DNA of 64,000 nt from Nakamurella flavida (GTDB lineage Bacteria; Actinomycetota; Actinomycetes; Mycobacteriales; Nakamurellaceae): contig NZ_JAUSQV010000001.1 in assembly GCF_030811475.1 (NCBI RefSeq), forward strand, positions 558,001 through 622,000, given 5' to 3'. The notes under the pieces were generated by a model. That model was not told where the DNA came from, searched no databases, and saw only the letters and a list, made by a program, of their open reading frames with translations. Below are positions 9,043-17,773 of the stretch, one piece after another. The position numbers and the translations under genes were made by a program. Each line of letters opens with the position of its first letter. Position 1 is the first letter of the stretch.

Positions 9043-9420
9043 GACGTGTCCCTTTCCGGGATCGGGATCGTGGACCACCGGACTCGATCGTCCGGTGGTG
9101 TCCGACGGCTGGGGGCCGGAAGGCCGCTCTGCCGTCGCCGACGACGCTACCCGCGCGGTTCCCCGGTCCTCCGGCGCGGTCACCGACTCCAGGAAGGCGA
9201 CGACCTTGGCGGCCGGCATCTCGCAGGGCCGGAACACCCCACCCGCGTAGAGGTTTGCACTGATCACGTCGGTGCCACCGAGTTCCTCGGCGTACACCTT
9301 CTGGATCCGCCCGCCGGCCGACACGGTGCGGGTGAGGCCGTACCGGCGACCGTCGACGATCACGGACGACCACCCTGGCGGGACCCGGTCGAACAGGCTC
9401 GCGATGTCCGGCTCGGTCAT
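9043..9420 (-). CDS. Small conserved actinobacterial protein, in frame with and open into the stress protein
   Basis: From ATG 9420 the first 85 or so residues (PPGWSSVIVDGRRYGLTRTV, KVYAEELGGTDVISANLY, FRPCEMPAAKVVAFLE) match a small actinobacterial family that databases often label peptide methionine sulfoxide reductase without clear support. A 40-residue Ser/Thr/Pro-rich linker then leads without a stop into the stress protein at 9042. Either a natural 287-residue fusion is made, or the small gene has lost its stop and two starts are used. Function unknown. Confidence 0.6.
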
Positions 9421-9465
9421 GTCCCCAGAATGCCGGACGCATGAGGGGACGCGGCCGTCCTCGGG

Positions 9466-11352
9466 TCAGTGCAGACGCGATCGCCGTCGGGTCCGGCCCA
9501 GCAGGACGAGCCCCGCGCCGCCGATCAGCACCCCGAATCCCAGCCAGGTCGTGCGCGCCGCGGGTACGCCGGTCGCGGCCAGCTGCCCGGTGACGGGATC
9601 ACCGTGGTCCTCCGCATGGCCGAACCCGTTCGATCCGTACCCGACCGGGCCGCGGGAGGTCCAGATCGTCACCACGGACACCGTCACCACGGACTCCGTC
9701 TCCGTCTCCGTCTCCGTCTTCGGTGTCGGTGTCGGTGTCGGTGTCGTGGTGGTCTCGCTCGTGCCCGGCGTGTCGGTACTGGTCGGCGTGGTGGTGTCGG
9801 TGCTGGCCGGGGTGGTGGTGGTGTCGGTCTGCGTGGTGGGCACCGGCGGCGTGGTGGGCGTCGGGGCGGGGAGCACCTGTGCGGTGCCGCCGGTGCCGGT
9901 CACGGTGACCGACCCGTCGGCGTCCAGCTGGACGGTGGCGCTCATCGCCGCCGCGAGGTCGAGCCGCTGCCAGGACCCTTCGCCGGTCATGGTGCGGTCC
10001 AGTGCGTAGCCGGCGGGGATCTGCGTCTGGGCCAGGACAGCGTCGCGCTGCGCGTCGGTCAACGTGGGGAAGGTGGTGAGCAGCAGGTTCTCCGCCCCGG
10101 CGGGGACGGCCGGAGCGGCCCCGGAGGCGGTCACCGACGGGAAGCCGTAGGTGAGCCGTTCGGTGTAGGCCGCCACCGCGGACGCCCGGTCGGTGACGAT
10201 CTGGGCGGTCCCACCCGGCATCGCGCTCCCGCCGTACGGATCGGCCTGGTAAGGGGTGGAGCGGGCGATGCACGCCGTCAGCACGTCCCCGCACTGCGCC
10301 TGCAGATAGGCCACCAGCTCCGCGCGTGCCGGCAGCAGCACGCTGCTGACGTACTGCGCGTCGGACCACTGCGCGGCGATCCCGGCCTCCCCACTGATCC
10401 GCCCGCCCATGAGGTCCAACGGGTAGTGCACCCCGAGGACGAGCCGGTTGTTGGCCTGTTCCGAGGCGCGGGAGAGGATCTCCGGTGCGAGTTCGGGCAG
10501 CAGTGTGGCCAGGGTGATCCCCGACTGGTAGGCCGTGGCGGTGTGGCCGCTGGGGAACGACCCGGCCGTGCACAGACCCGCGTAGCCGGGATCCAGGACG
10601 ACGTCGTGGTCGGCGTAGGTGTGCGTGGTGTCGACGGCGGTGCCGACCCGGGTGACCAGGAGGTTGCCGGTCGCGTCCGCATACGGCTTGCCGACCCGGT
10701 TGGCCTGCAGTGATTCTCCGTTGTCACTCTCGCTGCACGGCTCGCCGGCCGGGGGAGCCGCGGTGTCCGAGGCCAGGAACGGGCGGGGGTAGCTGTAGGC
10801 GTCCTTGGCGGCCCCGATGCCGGTCAGGAAGTCCCCGCTCGAGCCGCCCGTGCTGGCCAGCAGGGCGTCGGTGAGGGGGAGGGCGTCGGTCTGCCGGCCC
10901 TGGACGTAGATCGGGGCCAGGACGGAGCCGAGCCCGGGAGCGACGGTGATCGACTCGTCGTAGGTGTCGTCCTTCTTGTTCTCGTACGCGGAGGTCTGCA
11001 GGGCCGAGAACTGTTGCGCAGCGGTGGCATTGCCGTTCACCCAGGTGACGACCTGATCGTTGCGGGCCAGGGTTGCGGCGTCCAGGACGGTGCCGTGCAG
11101 GTCGTTCGTCCCGTCGGAGGTCCACAGGGCGGCGAATCCGTCGAGCAGGGTCACCAGGTCGGGCTGGGCGGCACTCGGTGCCGATGCAGCTGTCGACCCG
11201 GGTGACGACACAGGTGTCGTTGGGGCTGTCGTGGCGGCGGGTTCGGCGTGGGCGGGGGCGGACAGCACCACCAGGCCGACCATCGCGACGGCTGCGCTGA
11301 CGCCGAGGTGTCGTCGGGAGCTGGGTCGCCGGAGGGCCGGGGAAGGAGACAT
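9466..11352 (-). CDS. Secreted, probably sortase-anchored PAP2-family phosphatase
   Basis: An exported protein (628 aa) with a signal peptide (basic n-region, VAMVGLVVLSAPAHA, cleavage after AHA). The acid-phosphatase/PAP2 motifs are present in order: KDAYSYPRPF, SFPSGHTATAYQ and NNRLVLGVHYPLDLMGG with the catalytic His. A region of about 90 residues rich in Thr/Pro, with TETETE and PTPTPT runs, works as a wall-spanning linker. It is followed by QLAATG, a hydrophobic stretch and a basic tail RTRRRSRLH: the LAxTG signal of class E sortases. ATG 11352 is preferred over GTG 11409, whose ribosome site is too close. The substrate is unknown. Confidence 0.88.
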   Translation of the reverse strand: MSPSPALRRPSSRRHLGVSAAVAMVGLVVLSAPAHAEPAATTAPTTPVSSPGSTAASAPSAAQPDLVTLLDGFAALWTSDGTNDLHGTVLDAATLARNDQVVTWVNGNATAAQQFSALQTSAYENKKDDTYDESITVAPGLGSVLAPIYVQGRQTDALPLTDALLASTGGSSGDFLTGIGAAKDAYSYPRPFLASDTAAPPAGEPCSESDNGESLQANRVGKPYADATGNLLVTRVGTAVDTTHTYADHDVVLDPGYAGLCTAGSFPSGHTATAYQSGITLATLLPELAPEILSRASEQANNRLVLGVHYPLDLMGGRISGEAGIAAQWSDAQYVSSVLLPARAELVAYLQAQCGDVLTACIARSTPYQADPYGGSAMPGGTAQIVTDRASAVAAYTERLTYGFPSVTASGAAPAVPAGAENLLLTTFPTLTDAQRDAVLAQTQIPAGYALDRTMTGEGSWQRLDLAAAMSATVQLDADGSVTVTGTGGTAQVLPAPTPTTPPVPTTQTDTTTTPASTDTTTPTSTDTPGTSETTTTPTPTPTPKTETETETESVVTVSVVTIWTSRGPVGYGSNGFGHAEDHGDPVTGQLAATGVPAARTTWLGFGVLIGGAGLVLLGRTRRRSRLH

Positions 11353-11464
11353 CCGTGGTGGCCGCCGGGCACCGGGTCCCCCACGGACCTGCGATCGCGC
11401 CGGTGGCACTCCTCTCTCTTGCCGCGGAATTCTCCGGCCACTCTCACCCAGGGTGCAAGAAAGG

Positions 11465-12760
11465 TCACTCCTTGTGATGAGAGGTGGCTGAATCCTCCGA
11501 TCCTGTGACCAGCGCGCTCACCATCCCGCCGGCGAAGGAATCACCGAGCCCCACGGTGTGCGGGTGGTCCACCTCCAGCAGCAGCCCGGGCTCGCACCAC
11601 AGATCGCCGGCCCCGTCTGCGTTCAGCTCGCAAGCGAAGGCCGCGCCGTCGGGGTGGGGCGGGCCCGCGCCCACCCGACGGTGGTCGGCGGGGGTGAAGG
11701 TGTCCCCGTGGCAGAACCGGGTACTGGCCATGGTGATGCCGCCGCGCAGCACAGGTGCCCAGCGGGCGGCGTCCGCCCCGATGGCGACGGACCAGAACTT
11801 GGTGTGCACCACGAGGGTCCGGGCGGGGACCAGAGCCTGCAGCTCCTGAAGGCCACGCCGCGCGTCGAGCGGATCGAGCAGGTCGACGGTCCGGCCGAGG
11901 TGGTTCTGCCATTCGTCCTCGTTCATGCTGAACAGCTCGACCAGTTCGGCGACACCCGCCCGGACCTGTGTGCCGATGGCCCGGTCGTGGAAACCGCCGT
12001 CCTCGTAGAGCACCACCCCGCCCGCGGGCATCCGCGCGACCACCCGGCGGAGCCGGTCCAGCCGATCGGCGACCAGCGCCGGGTCCTTCATCGTGTTGAA
12101 GCCCGACAGGAGCAGGACGGGAGCATCCATGACCAGCGTGTCCAGCTGCTCGCTGAGGACCATCAGCTCGTTGGGGACGTCGTTGGCCAGGATCACCCGG
12201 TTGGGATGTGCCGCGGTGATGCGGGTGCCGGCCAGGACGACGCTCGACCCGGCGGCGAACTGCACGATCAGGTGCGGATCGGTGCTGTCGGCCGCGGCAC
12301 TGCAGACGTGCGCGACGCCGGCCGGCAGCAGCCGGCGGACGTCGTCGTCGATGCTGACCAGGTGCACCACGCTCGGCAGCCCCAACCGGTCCATGGCCAG
12401 GGCGGCGCGCACACAGGTGCCGCCGAGGTCGACCCGGGTGGGGAAGTGCGCGGCGAAGGTCGTCACCACCCGGGGCGAGGCGACGAACCGTTCGCCCCCG
12501 GTGCCCGTCGCGACGAAGGCGAGCAGGCACACCAGCAGGGATCGCTCGTCGTCGATGGGGGCGTAGCGGTGCAGCTCGTCCACTGTGATGCCGTACCGGT
12601 CGACCAGGGTCTGCACCGACGCCGGGTCCCAGTCGACGACGTAGTCGACCGTGCCACCCAACCCCAGGACGGGCAGACCTGACGGGAGACCTGATGTGCC
12701 GGAACGCTTTCCAGGTTCTCCCTGGGAAGGCTCAGTAGAGGTCGGCACGGCCGGCAGCAC
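11465..12760 (-). CDS. ADP-dependent phosphofructokinase/glucokinase-family sugar kinase
   Basis: A 431-aa ribokinase-fold protein of the ADP-dependent sugar kinase family, otherwise best known in archaea. Landmarks are VDLGGTCVRAALAMDRLG (substrate site), LLLSGFNTMKDP, LYEDGGFHDRAI, ELFSMNEDEW and the C-terminal HTVGLGDSFAGGM carrying the catalytic GxGD. It overlaps the upstream aldolase gene by 29 bp (GTG 12760), so the two are co-translated. With the aldolase it would phosphorylate a sugar or sugar phosphate and cleave the bisphosphate. Substrate and phosphoryl donor are inferred from the family only. Confidence 0.85.
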   Translation of the reverse strand: MLPAVPTSTEPSQGEPGKRSGTSGLPSGLPVLGLGGTVDYVVDWDPASVQTLVDRYGITVDELHRYAPIDDERSLLVCLLAFVATGTGGERFVASPRVVTTFAAHFPTRVDLGGTCVRAALAMDRLGLPSVVHLVSIDDDVRRLLPAGVAHVCSAAADSTDPHLIVQFAAGSSVVLAGTRITAAHPNRVILANDVPNELMVLSEQLDTLVMDAPVLLLSGFNTMKDPALVADRLDRLRRVVARMPAGGVVLYEDGGFHDRAIGTQVRAGVAELVELFSMNEDEWQNHLGRTVDLLDPLDARRGLQELQALVPARTLVVHTKFWSVAIGADAARWAPVLRGGITMASTRFCHGDTFTPADHRRVGAGPPHPDGAAFACELNADGAGDLWCEPGLLLEVDHPHTVGLGDSFAGGMVSALVTGSEDSATSHHKE

Positions 12761-13592
12761 CGAACAGCTCGATCTTCTGGGCGGCGACGACCTGTATGGC
12801 GGCGATGCACCGCGGCTGGATCGAGTTGGGCTCGCGCAGGCCGCGATCGGTCAGCACCTCGCGCATCGCGTCGTGGTACGCGACCTTGATGTCGCTGGAG
12901 ATGTTGATCTTGTTGACGCCGGACCGGGCGGCGCGCCCGATCTCGTCGTCGGGGTTGTTCGACCCGCCGTGCAGCACCAGCGGGATGTCGACCGCGGCCC
13001 GGATCTCGTCGAGCAGATCCAGGCGCAGCGCGGGCTTCATCGAGGCCGGGTAGATGCCGTGACAGGTCCCGATCGCGATGGCCAGGCTGTCCACCCCGGT
13101 CCGCTCCACGAAGGAGACCGCGTCCGCCGGCTCGGTGTAGATGATCGTCGCGGTGCCGTCCTCGGCCTCGTCGTCGGTCTTGCCGATGGTGCCGAGCTCG
13201 CCCTCCACCGAGACGCCGACCGCGTGGGCGATCTCGACGACCCGGCGGGTGAGCGCCACGTTCTCCTCGAACGGCAGGAGCGAGCCGTCGATCATCACCG
13301 AGGTGAAGCCGGCCTGGATGGCGGTGAGCACCTGCTCGACGGAGGCGCCGTGGTCCAGGTGGACGGTGATCGGCACGGATGCACGGTGGGCCTTGGCCAG
13401 CACGGACGGCAACACGTCGGTGCCGATGTGGCTGAGCTCGTCGGGGTGAATGGCCAGGATCACCGGGGAGCGCAGCTCCTCGCAGGTCCGGACGACACCG
13501 TTGAGCATCGCGTAGTCGCTGATGTTGAAGGCGGGCACCGCGAAGTCGTTCCGGTGGGCGACGCCGAGCAGATCCGTGCCGTTCAGCAACAT
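12732..13592 (-). CDS. Class II fructose/tagatose-bisphosphate aldolase family protein
   Basis: A zinc-dependent aldolase (286 aa) that splits ketose 1,6-bisphosphates into DHAP and glyceraldehyde 3-phosphate. Motifs: VPAFNISDY near the N-terminus, metal-binding TVHLDHGAS (about residue 78), VEGELGTIGK, AIGTCHGIY and LVLHGGSN. The ATG has an AAGGAGAGC site. Its length suits GatY/KbaY-type enzymes. It is divergent from a DeoR regulator, with clear repeat operators between them. Confidence 0.92.
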   Translation of the reverse strand: MLLNGTDLLGVAHRNDFAVPAFNISDYAMLNGVVRTCEELRSPVILAIHPDELSHIGTDVLPSVLAKAHRASVPITVHLDHGASVEQVLTAIQAGFTSVMIDGSLLPFEENVALTRRVVEIAHAVGVSVEGELGTIGKTDDEAEDGTATIIYTEPADAVSFVERTGVDSLAIAIGTCHGIYPASMKPALRLDLLDEIRAAVDIPLVLHGGSNNPDDEIGRAARSGVNKINISSDIKVAYHDAMREVLTDRGLREPNSIQPRCIAAIQVVAAQKIELFGAAGRADLY

Positions 13593-13630
13593 GCGGGGAG
13601 CTCTCCTTGGGGATCGACCGGGTGGACCGG

Positions 13631-13680
13631 CCTGCGGGTTCCTGCAGAGTCTTGCGACTTTGTGCGGATTCGTGCGACGG
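13631..13680. promoter_or_regulatory. Five tandem 10-bp repeats, probable DeoR operator
   Basis: Five consecutive 10-bp units carrying TGC(G/A) at positions 3-6: CCTGCGGGTT, CCTGCAGAGT, CTTGCGACTT, TGTGCGGATT, CGTGCGACGG. One unit per helical turn puts them on one face of the DNA, as in DeoR-family operators with repeated half-sites. They lie 39 bp upstream of the aldolase start and 55 bp upstream of deoR. Confidence 0.6.
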
Positions 13681-13734
13681 TAATGGCAAGGCCGGCACGG
13701 GTCAACCCGAGCGGTCGCCGGCGGAGGAGGCAGC

Positions 13735-14571
13735 GTGGAGGACGCATCCCGGGCGGCACGAGCACGCCCGGACGAGGACGACCGCCGACTGCCCGCGGGG
13801 CGCAAGGCCGACCTGGCCGCCTTCGTCGTCGAGCGGGGGCAGGTCACCGTGGCCGCCCTGGCCCAGCACTTCGGGGTCTCCGCGGACACCGTGCGGCGCG
13901 ATCTCGACCAGCTGGACGCGGACGGGGTGCTCATCCGCACCCACGGTGGCGCGCTGGCCCCGCAGGCGCTGCCCCGCCCCGACACCACCGTCGACGTGCG
14001 CACCCGGCTCCGCTCCGACGCCAAGGAGATCATCGGCGCGCTGGCCGCCGGCCTGGTCCAGGACGGTCAGGTGGTGATGATGAACGCCGGTACCACCGTG
14101 CTGTCGGTGGTCCGCCATCTCGAGCACCACCACGACCTGATCCTGGCCACGAACAACCTGCGGATCCCGGCCGAGGTGCCACCCGGGGTCTTCCACGAGC
14201 TGTACGTGTTCGGTGGCACGGTGCGGCTCTCCGCCCAGGACACCACCGGTCCGGTCAGCTTCCCCGTCGCGGCCGGGGGTGAACCGATGGCGGTGCGCGC
14301 CGATCTCGCGTTCGTCGCCGTCGGCGGGGTCTCGGCCGGGAACGGGTGGAGCACCAGCCATCTCGCCGAGGCCACCATGATGCGGGAGATGGCGGAGCGG
14401 GCCCGGTCGGTCGTCGTGCTGGCCGACTCGTCGAAGTTCGGGCGCGACCTGTTCGCCCGGGTCGGCGATCTCGCCGTGGCCGACGTGTTCGTCACCGACA
14501 CCGCGCCCACCGGCGACCTGGCCCGGGCGCTCGCCGATGCCGGGGTGCGGGTGGTCAGCCCGTCGGGGTGA
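13735..14571 (+). CDS. DeoR/GlpR-family transcriptional regulator
   Basis: 278 aa. An N-terminal DeoR helix-turn-helix (about 25-80: VTVAALAQHFGVSADTVRRD, then IRTHGGAL) is followed by the sugar-phosphate-sensing domain (about 95-270), with GQVVMMNAGTTV, FVAVGGVSAGNGW and VVVLADSSKFGRDLF. GTG 13735 follows GGAGGAGG. Divergent placement to the aldolase/kinase operon and the phased repeats between them suggest it represses that operon until its sugar phosphate accumulates. Confidence 0.92.
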   Translation: MEDASRAARARPDEDDRRLPAGRKADLAAFVVERGQVTVAALAQHFGVSADTVRRDLDQLDADGVLIRTHGGALAPQALPRPDTTVDVRTRLRSDAKEIIGALAAGLVQDGQVVMMNAGTTVLSVVRHLEHHHDLILATNNLRIPAEVPPGVFHELYVFGGTVRLSAQDTTGPVSFPVAAGGEPMAVRADLAFVAVGGVSAGNGWSTSHLAEATMMREMAERARSVVVLADSSKFGRDLFARVGDLAVADVFVTDTAPTGDLARALADAGVRVVSPSG

Positions 14572-14598
14572 GCCGACCACCCGGGCATGCGCAGGGGC

Positions 14599-16017
14599 TC
14601 AGCGGGTGAACTCCGTGGCCGGCCGGGCCGGATCGGGAAGGCGGAGATCCCGCAGGGGCGGGTTGTGCAGCGGCACGGTCTGCCACCGGGCGGTGAACGT
14701 CCCGTCGCCGGGGTGGCAGAACAGCGAGAGCCGGTGCGGGGTCTCCACGAGGACCACGTCGACCTGCAGGTCGGATCCGCTTCCCGCGACGGCGGTGGCC
14801 ATCGCGTCGGTGACGGTCCAGGCCCCTTCCCGTGCCGTCATCGTCAGCGTGTCCGCCCCCTCGACCAGTCCGACGGTCCACCCGCCGCCCGCGGGGTGCA
14901 GACGGACCGCGGTGAGACCGGGTTGGTCGTTGCCGTCCCGGGCGCTGAAGGACCCGGTGATCGCCGGATCGATGGGCCCGTCGGAGGTAGGCAACGGGAG
15001 CACCAACGCCTCGAGGTGGGCCGCGAGATCCGTGTCCGTGGCCGGGGATCCGGCAGCACCCAGCGCGGGCAGCAGGTACTCCCACACCAGGTCCAGCACC
15101 GATTGCATCTGCGGGGTCTGCGAGGTGATGGCCAGCACGGTGTCCTGCTCGGGCAGCACGATGCAGTACTGCCCGAAGGCACCGTCGCCCCGGTAGCCGT
15201 GACGCGCCATCCAGAACTGGAAGCCGTACCCCTGCTCCCAGTCCTGGTGCCCCTCCGGGTGCTGCCCGGTGGAGATGTGGCTGCGGGTGGCCTCGGCGAC
15301 CCAGCCGGCCGGGAGCACGCGGCGGCCCTCCCACACCCCGTCCTGCAGGTACAGCTGGCCGAGCGCCGCGACGGTCTCGGTGGTGGCGTGCAGACCCGAC
15401 CAGCCGATCTCCCGTCCGCCCCGGTCGGTCAGCCAGCCGGTCGGTGCGGCGGCGAACGGCGGGAACCGGTCGGCGAGCAGGGCGGACAGGCTGCCACCGG
15501 TGACCCGTTGGACGACGGCGCCGACCGTGAAGGTACACGGCTGGTTGTAGGCCCACAACGAGCCCGGGTCCGCGTCGGGCGGGACGGACAGGAACCCGTG
15601 GACGAGATCGTCCGGGTCCGCCGCCAGGGCCCGGGTCACCACGTCGTCGCGGTGCCCGCTGGCCATGGCGGCCACGTGCCGCACCAGCATCCGTCGACTG
15701 CGCGGGTCGGCGATCCGGGCGTCGAGCTCGGGGAAGTGGCCGAGCACGGTGCCATCCAGGTCGACCAGCCCGTCACCGACGGCCAGGGCCAGTGCCGTCG
15801 AGGTGAAGCTCTTGCTCAGCGAGTAGAGGAGGTGGGCCCGGTCCGCGGCGTACGGCGCCCACCAGCCCTCGGCGACCACCCGGCCGCCGCGCAGCAGCAT
15901 GAGGCTGTGCGGGTCGATGCCGGGGGTGGCTTCCAGAGCGCGGACGAAGGCCAGCACGCCGGCGGCGTCGACCCCGGCCGCGCTCGGGGTGGCGCGGGGG
16001 AGCGGGGTTGCGGTCAC
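14599..16017 (-). CDS. Serine hydrolase of the class C beta-lactamase/penicillin-binding family
   Basis: 472 aa with the AmpC/EstB-type fold. The nucleophile motif YSLSKSFTS (SxxK) is near residue 85, YNQPC (YxN) near 158, and HGYRGDGAFGQYCIVLP is in the place of the KTG-like box. A C-terminal beta domain of about 110 residues follows. No signal peptide is evident, so it is probably a cytoplasmic esterase or peptidase rather than a resistance enzyme. GTG 16017 has a GAGAGGAC site; the frame is open for 52 codons upstream. It is convergent with deoR, 27 bp away. Confidence 0.85.
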   Translation of the reverse strand: MTATPLPRATPSAAGVDAAGVLAFVRALEATPGIDPHSLMLLRGGRVVAEGWWAPYAADRAHLLYSLSKSFTSTALALAVGDGLVDLDGTVLGHFPELDARIADPRSRRMLVRHVAAMASGHRDDVVTRALAADPDDLVHGFLSVPPDADPGSLWAYNQPCTFTVGAVVQRVTGGSLSALLADRFPPFAAAPTGWLTDRGGREIGWSGLHATTETVAALGQLYLQDGVWEGRRVLPAGWVAEATRSHISTGQHPEGHQDWEQGYGFQFWMARHGYRGDGAFGQYCIVLPEQDTVLAITSQTPQMQSVLDLVWEYLLPALGAAGSPATDTDLAAHLEALVLPLPTSDGPIDPAITGSFSARDGNDQPGLTAVRLHPAGGGWTVGLVEGADTLTMTAREGAWTVTDAMATAVAGSGSDLQVDVVLVETPHRLSLFCHPGDGTFTARWQTVPLHNPPLRDLRLPDPARPATEFTR

Positions 16018-16236
16018 GGCCGTCCTCTCGGGATGACATGGGCCCCCGCGGTGGCGACGGCGGCCCGGCGCCGACCAGCGTCGCACAGCGGGCCCGGCCA
16101 CCCGGTGCACGAGGTCCGCCGGCGTCGGCGCGGGTGGGGCGGGGGAGGCTGGGTATGGAACGGACCGGTACATTGGTTGACACGTCTACAAGCCGGGTCC
16201 GCATCGGGATTCCCGGGATCGACAGGGGAGAACACC
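16018..16236. other. Divergent intergenic region
   Basis: 219 bp between the serine hydrolase and the LLM oxidoreductase. A TTGACA hexamer lies at 16177-16182 on the plus strand, but no good -10 element follows at 16-18 bp. No gene was seen. Confidence 0.35.
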
Positions 16237-17265
16237 ATGCACGTCGGAATCGACAGCTTCGTCTCGGCGGTCACGGACCCGGCCACCGGACACCTGGTGG
16301 GCCCGGCGGAACGCCTCGAGCACCTGCTGGAGGAGATCGCCCTGGCCGACACGTCCGGTCTGTACTCGTTCGGCATCGGCGAGCACCACCGGGAGGAGTA
16401 CTACGACTCGGCCCCGCCGGTGATCCTCGGTGCTGCCGCGGCCCGCACCTCGCGCATCCGCCTGGGCAGCGCGGTCACCGTGCTGAGCGCGGCGGACCCG
16501 GTCCGGGTGTTCCAGCAGTTCGCGACCCTGGACCTGATCGCCAAGGGCCGCATCGACCTGGTCGTCGGGCGCGGGTCGTTCACCGAGGCGTTCCCGCTCT
16601 TCGGCCTGCCGCTGCAGGACTACGACAGCCTCTTCGCCGAGAAGCTCGAATTGCTGCTGAAGATCCGCGACTCCGCCCACGTGACGTGGAGCGGCCGGCA
16701 CCGTCCGCCGTTGACCGGGCAGGGCGTCTACCCCCGCCCGATGCAGGATCCGCTGCCCATCTGGGTGGGGGTCGGTGGTTCCCCGGAGTCGTTCGTCCGG
16801 GCCGGACTGCTGGGCCTGCCGCTGATGGTGGCCATCATCGGTGGCGAGCCACGTCGGTTCGCCCCGTTGGTCGACCTGTACCGCCGGGCCGGCGCCGAGG
16901 CCGGGCACGCCCCGGAGAAGCTGCAGGTCGGCCTGCACGTGTTCGGGTACGTCGGGGAGAGCGTCAAGGCCGCGGCCGACACCATCTACCCGGGCTGGCA
17001 CCAGATGTTCTCGTCCATCTCGCGTGAACGCGGGTTCGCCGCTCCGTCCCGCGCCCAGTTCGACGCGACGAGCGGACCGAACGGCGCCTTCTTCATGGGT
17101 GATCCGGACACCATCGTCGACAAGCTGACCCGGACCAGCGAGCAGCTCGGCGGGGTCGACCGGGTGTCCATCCAGATGACCAACCCCCGCCTGGCCCACG
17201 CGGATCTGCTGCGGGGCATCGAGCTGCTGGGCACCGAGGTCGCGCCGCGGGTCGCCACGGTCTGA
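16237..17265 (+). CDS. LLM class flavin-dependent oxidoreductase (luciferase-like)
   Basis: A TIM-barrel monooxygenase (342 aa) of the bacterial luciferase family, using reduced FMN or F420. Seen are FGIGEHHREEYY at residues 48-59, LGSAVTVLSAADPVRVFQQFATLDLIAKGRIDLVVGRG (read in two parts, 80-118), and PIWVGVGGSPES with a C-terminal cofactor-binding segment. ATG 16237 has an AGGGGAG site. It stands alone, so the substrate cannot be inferred. A bidirectional terminator follows. Confidence 0.88.
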   Translation: MHVGIDSFVSAVTDPATGHLVGPAERLEHLLEEIALADTSGLYSFGIGEHHREEYYDSAPPVILGAAAARTSRIRLGSAVTVLSAADPVRVFQQFATLDLIAKGRIDLVVGRGSFTEAFPLFGLPLQDYDSLFAEKLELLLKIRDSAHVTWSGRHRPPLTGQGVYPRPMQDPLPIWVGVGGSPESFVRAGLLGLPLMVAIIGGEPRRFAPLVDLYRRAGAEAGHAPEKLQVGLHVFGYVGESVKAAADTIYPGWHQMFSSISRERGFAAPSRAQFDATSGPNGAFFMGDPDTIVDKLTRTSEQLGGVDRVSIQMTNPRLAHADLLRGIELLGTEVAPRVATV

Positions 17266-17286
17266 GCTCGCGCCTCGCGTGACAGC

Positions 17287-17321
17287 AGGAAGGGCCGGCC
17301 CCGATGGGGCCGGCCCTTCCT
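17287..17321. terminator. Bidirectional hairpin terminator
   Basis: A perfect 16-bp stem (AGGAAGGGCCGGCCCC, 17287-17302, and its complement, 17306-17321) with a GAT loop, set between the convergent LLM and ohr genes. Ends of the stem are A/T-flanked by TTCCT and AGGAA on the two strands. Confidence 0.85.
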
Positions 17322-17335
17322 GTCGTTCGGCGGGA

Positions 17336-17773
17336 TCAGGCGCCGGCCACGTCCACCGAGAGGTCGACCTGGATGTTGCCGCGGGTCGCACGGGAGTACG
17401 GGCACATCTGGTGGGCCTTCTCGACCAGGTCGCGGGCGACCGTCTCGTCGAGGCCGGGGATCTCGACGTGCAGTGCGACGGCGAGGTTCGGGCCGCCCTC
17501 ACCACCGAGGAACGACACGTCGGCCACGACGGCGGTGTCGGTCAGCGTCTGCTTCTCGATGCGGGCCACGGCCTTGAGCGCTCCGTGGAAGCACGCGGCG
17601 TACCCGGCGGCGAAGAGCTGCTCGGGGTTGGTCAGCGCGCCGCCCGGGCCACCCATCTCCTTCGGCACGGCCAGGTCGAACCCGAGGACGGAGTCCGAGC
17701 TCTCGACGTGTCCGTTGCGCCCGTCGCCCGATGCGGTGGCGGAGGCGGTGTACAGGGGAGTTGCGGTGGTCAC
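17336..17773 (-). CDS. ohr: Ohr-type organic hydroperoxide resistance protein
   Basis: A thiol peroxidase of the OsmC/Ohr superfamily (145 aa) that reduces organic hydroperoxides. It opens TTATPLYTASATASGDGRNG, the typical Ohr N-terminus. The two redox cysteines are in GYAACFHGAL (about residue 60) and HQMCPYSRATRGN (about 124). GTG 17773 has a GAGGAG site; the frame is open 21 codons further up without support. No OhrR-type MarR gene is adjacent. Confidence 0.93.
   Translation of the reverse strand: MTTATPLYTASATASGDGRNGHVESSDSVLGFDLAVPKEMGGPGGALTNPEQLFAAGYAACFHGALKAVARIEKQTLTDTAVVADVSFLGGEGGPNLAVALHVEIPGLDETVARDLVEKAHQMCPYSRATRGNIQVDLSVDVAGA

Noticed and set aside
9700-9860. Short repeated DNA resembling a CRISPR or tandem repeat array
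   Set aside because: The repeats are codon-level (Thr-Glu, Thr-Pro) inside an open frame coding the wall linker; there are no spacers.
16177-16205. Promoter with TTGACA before the LLM oxidoreductase gene
   Set aside because: No acceptable -10 hexamer follows at 16-18 bp.
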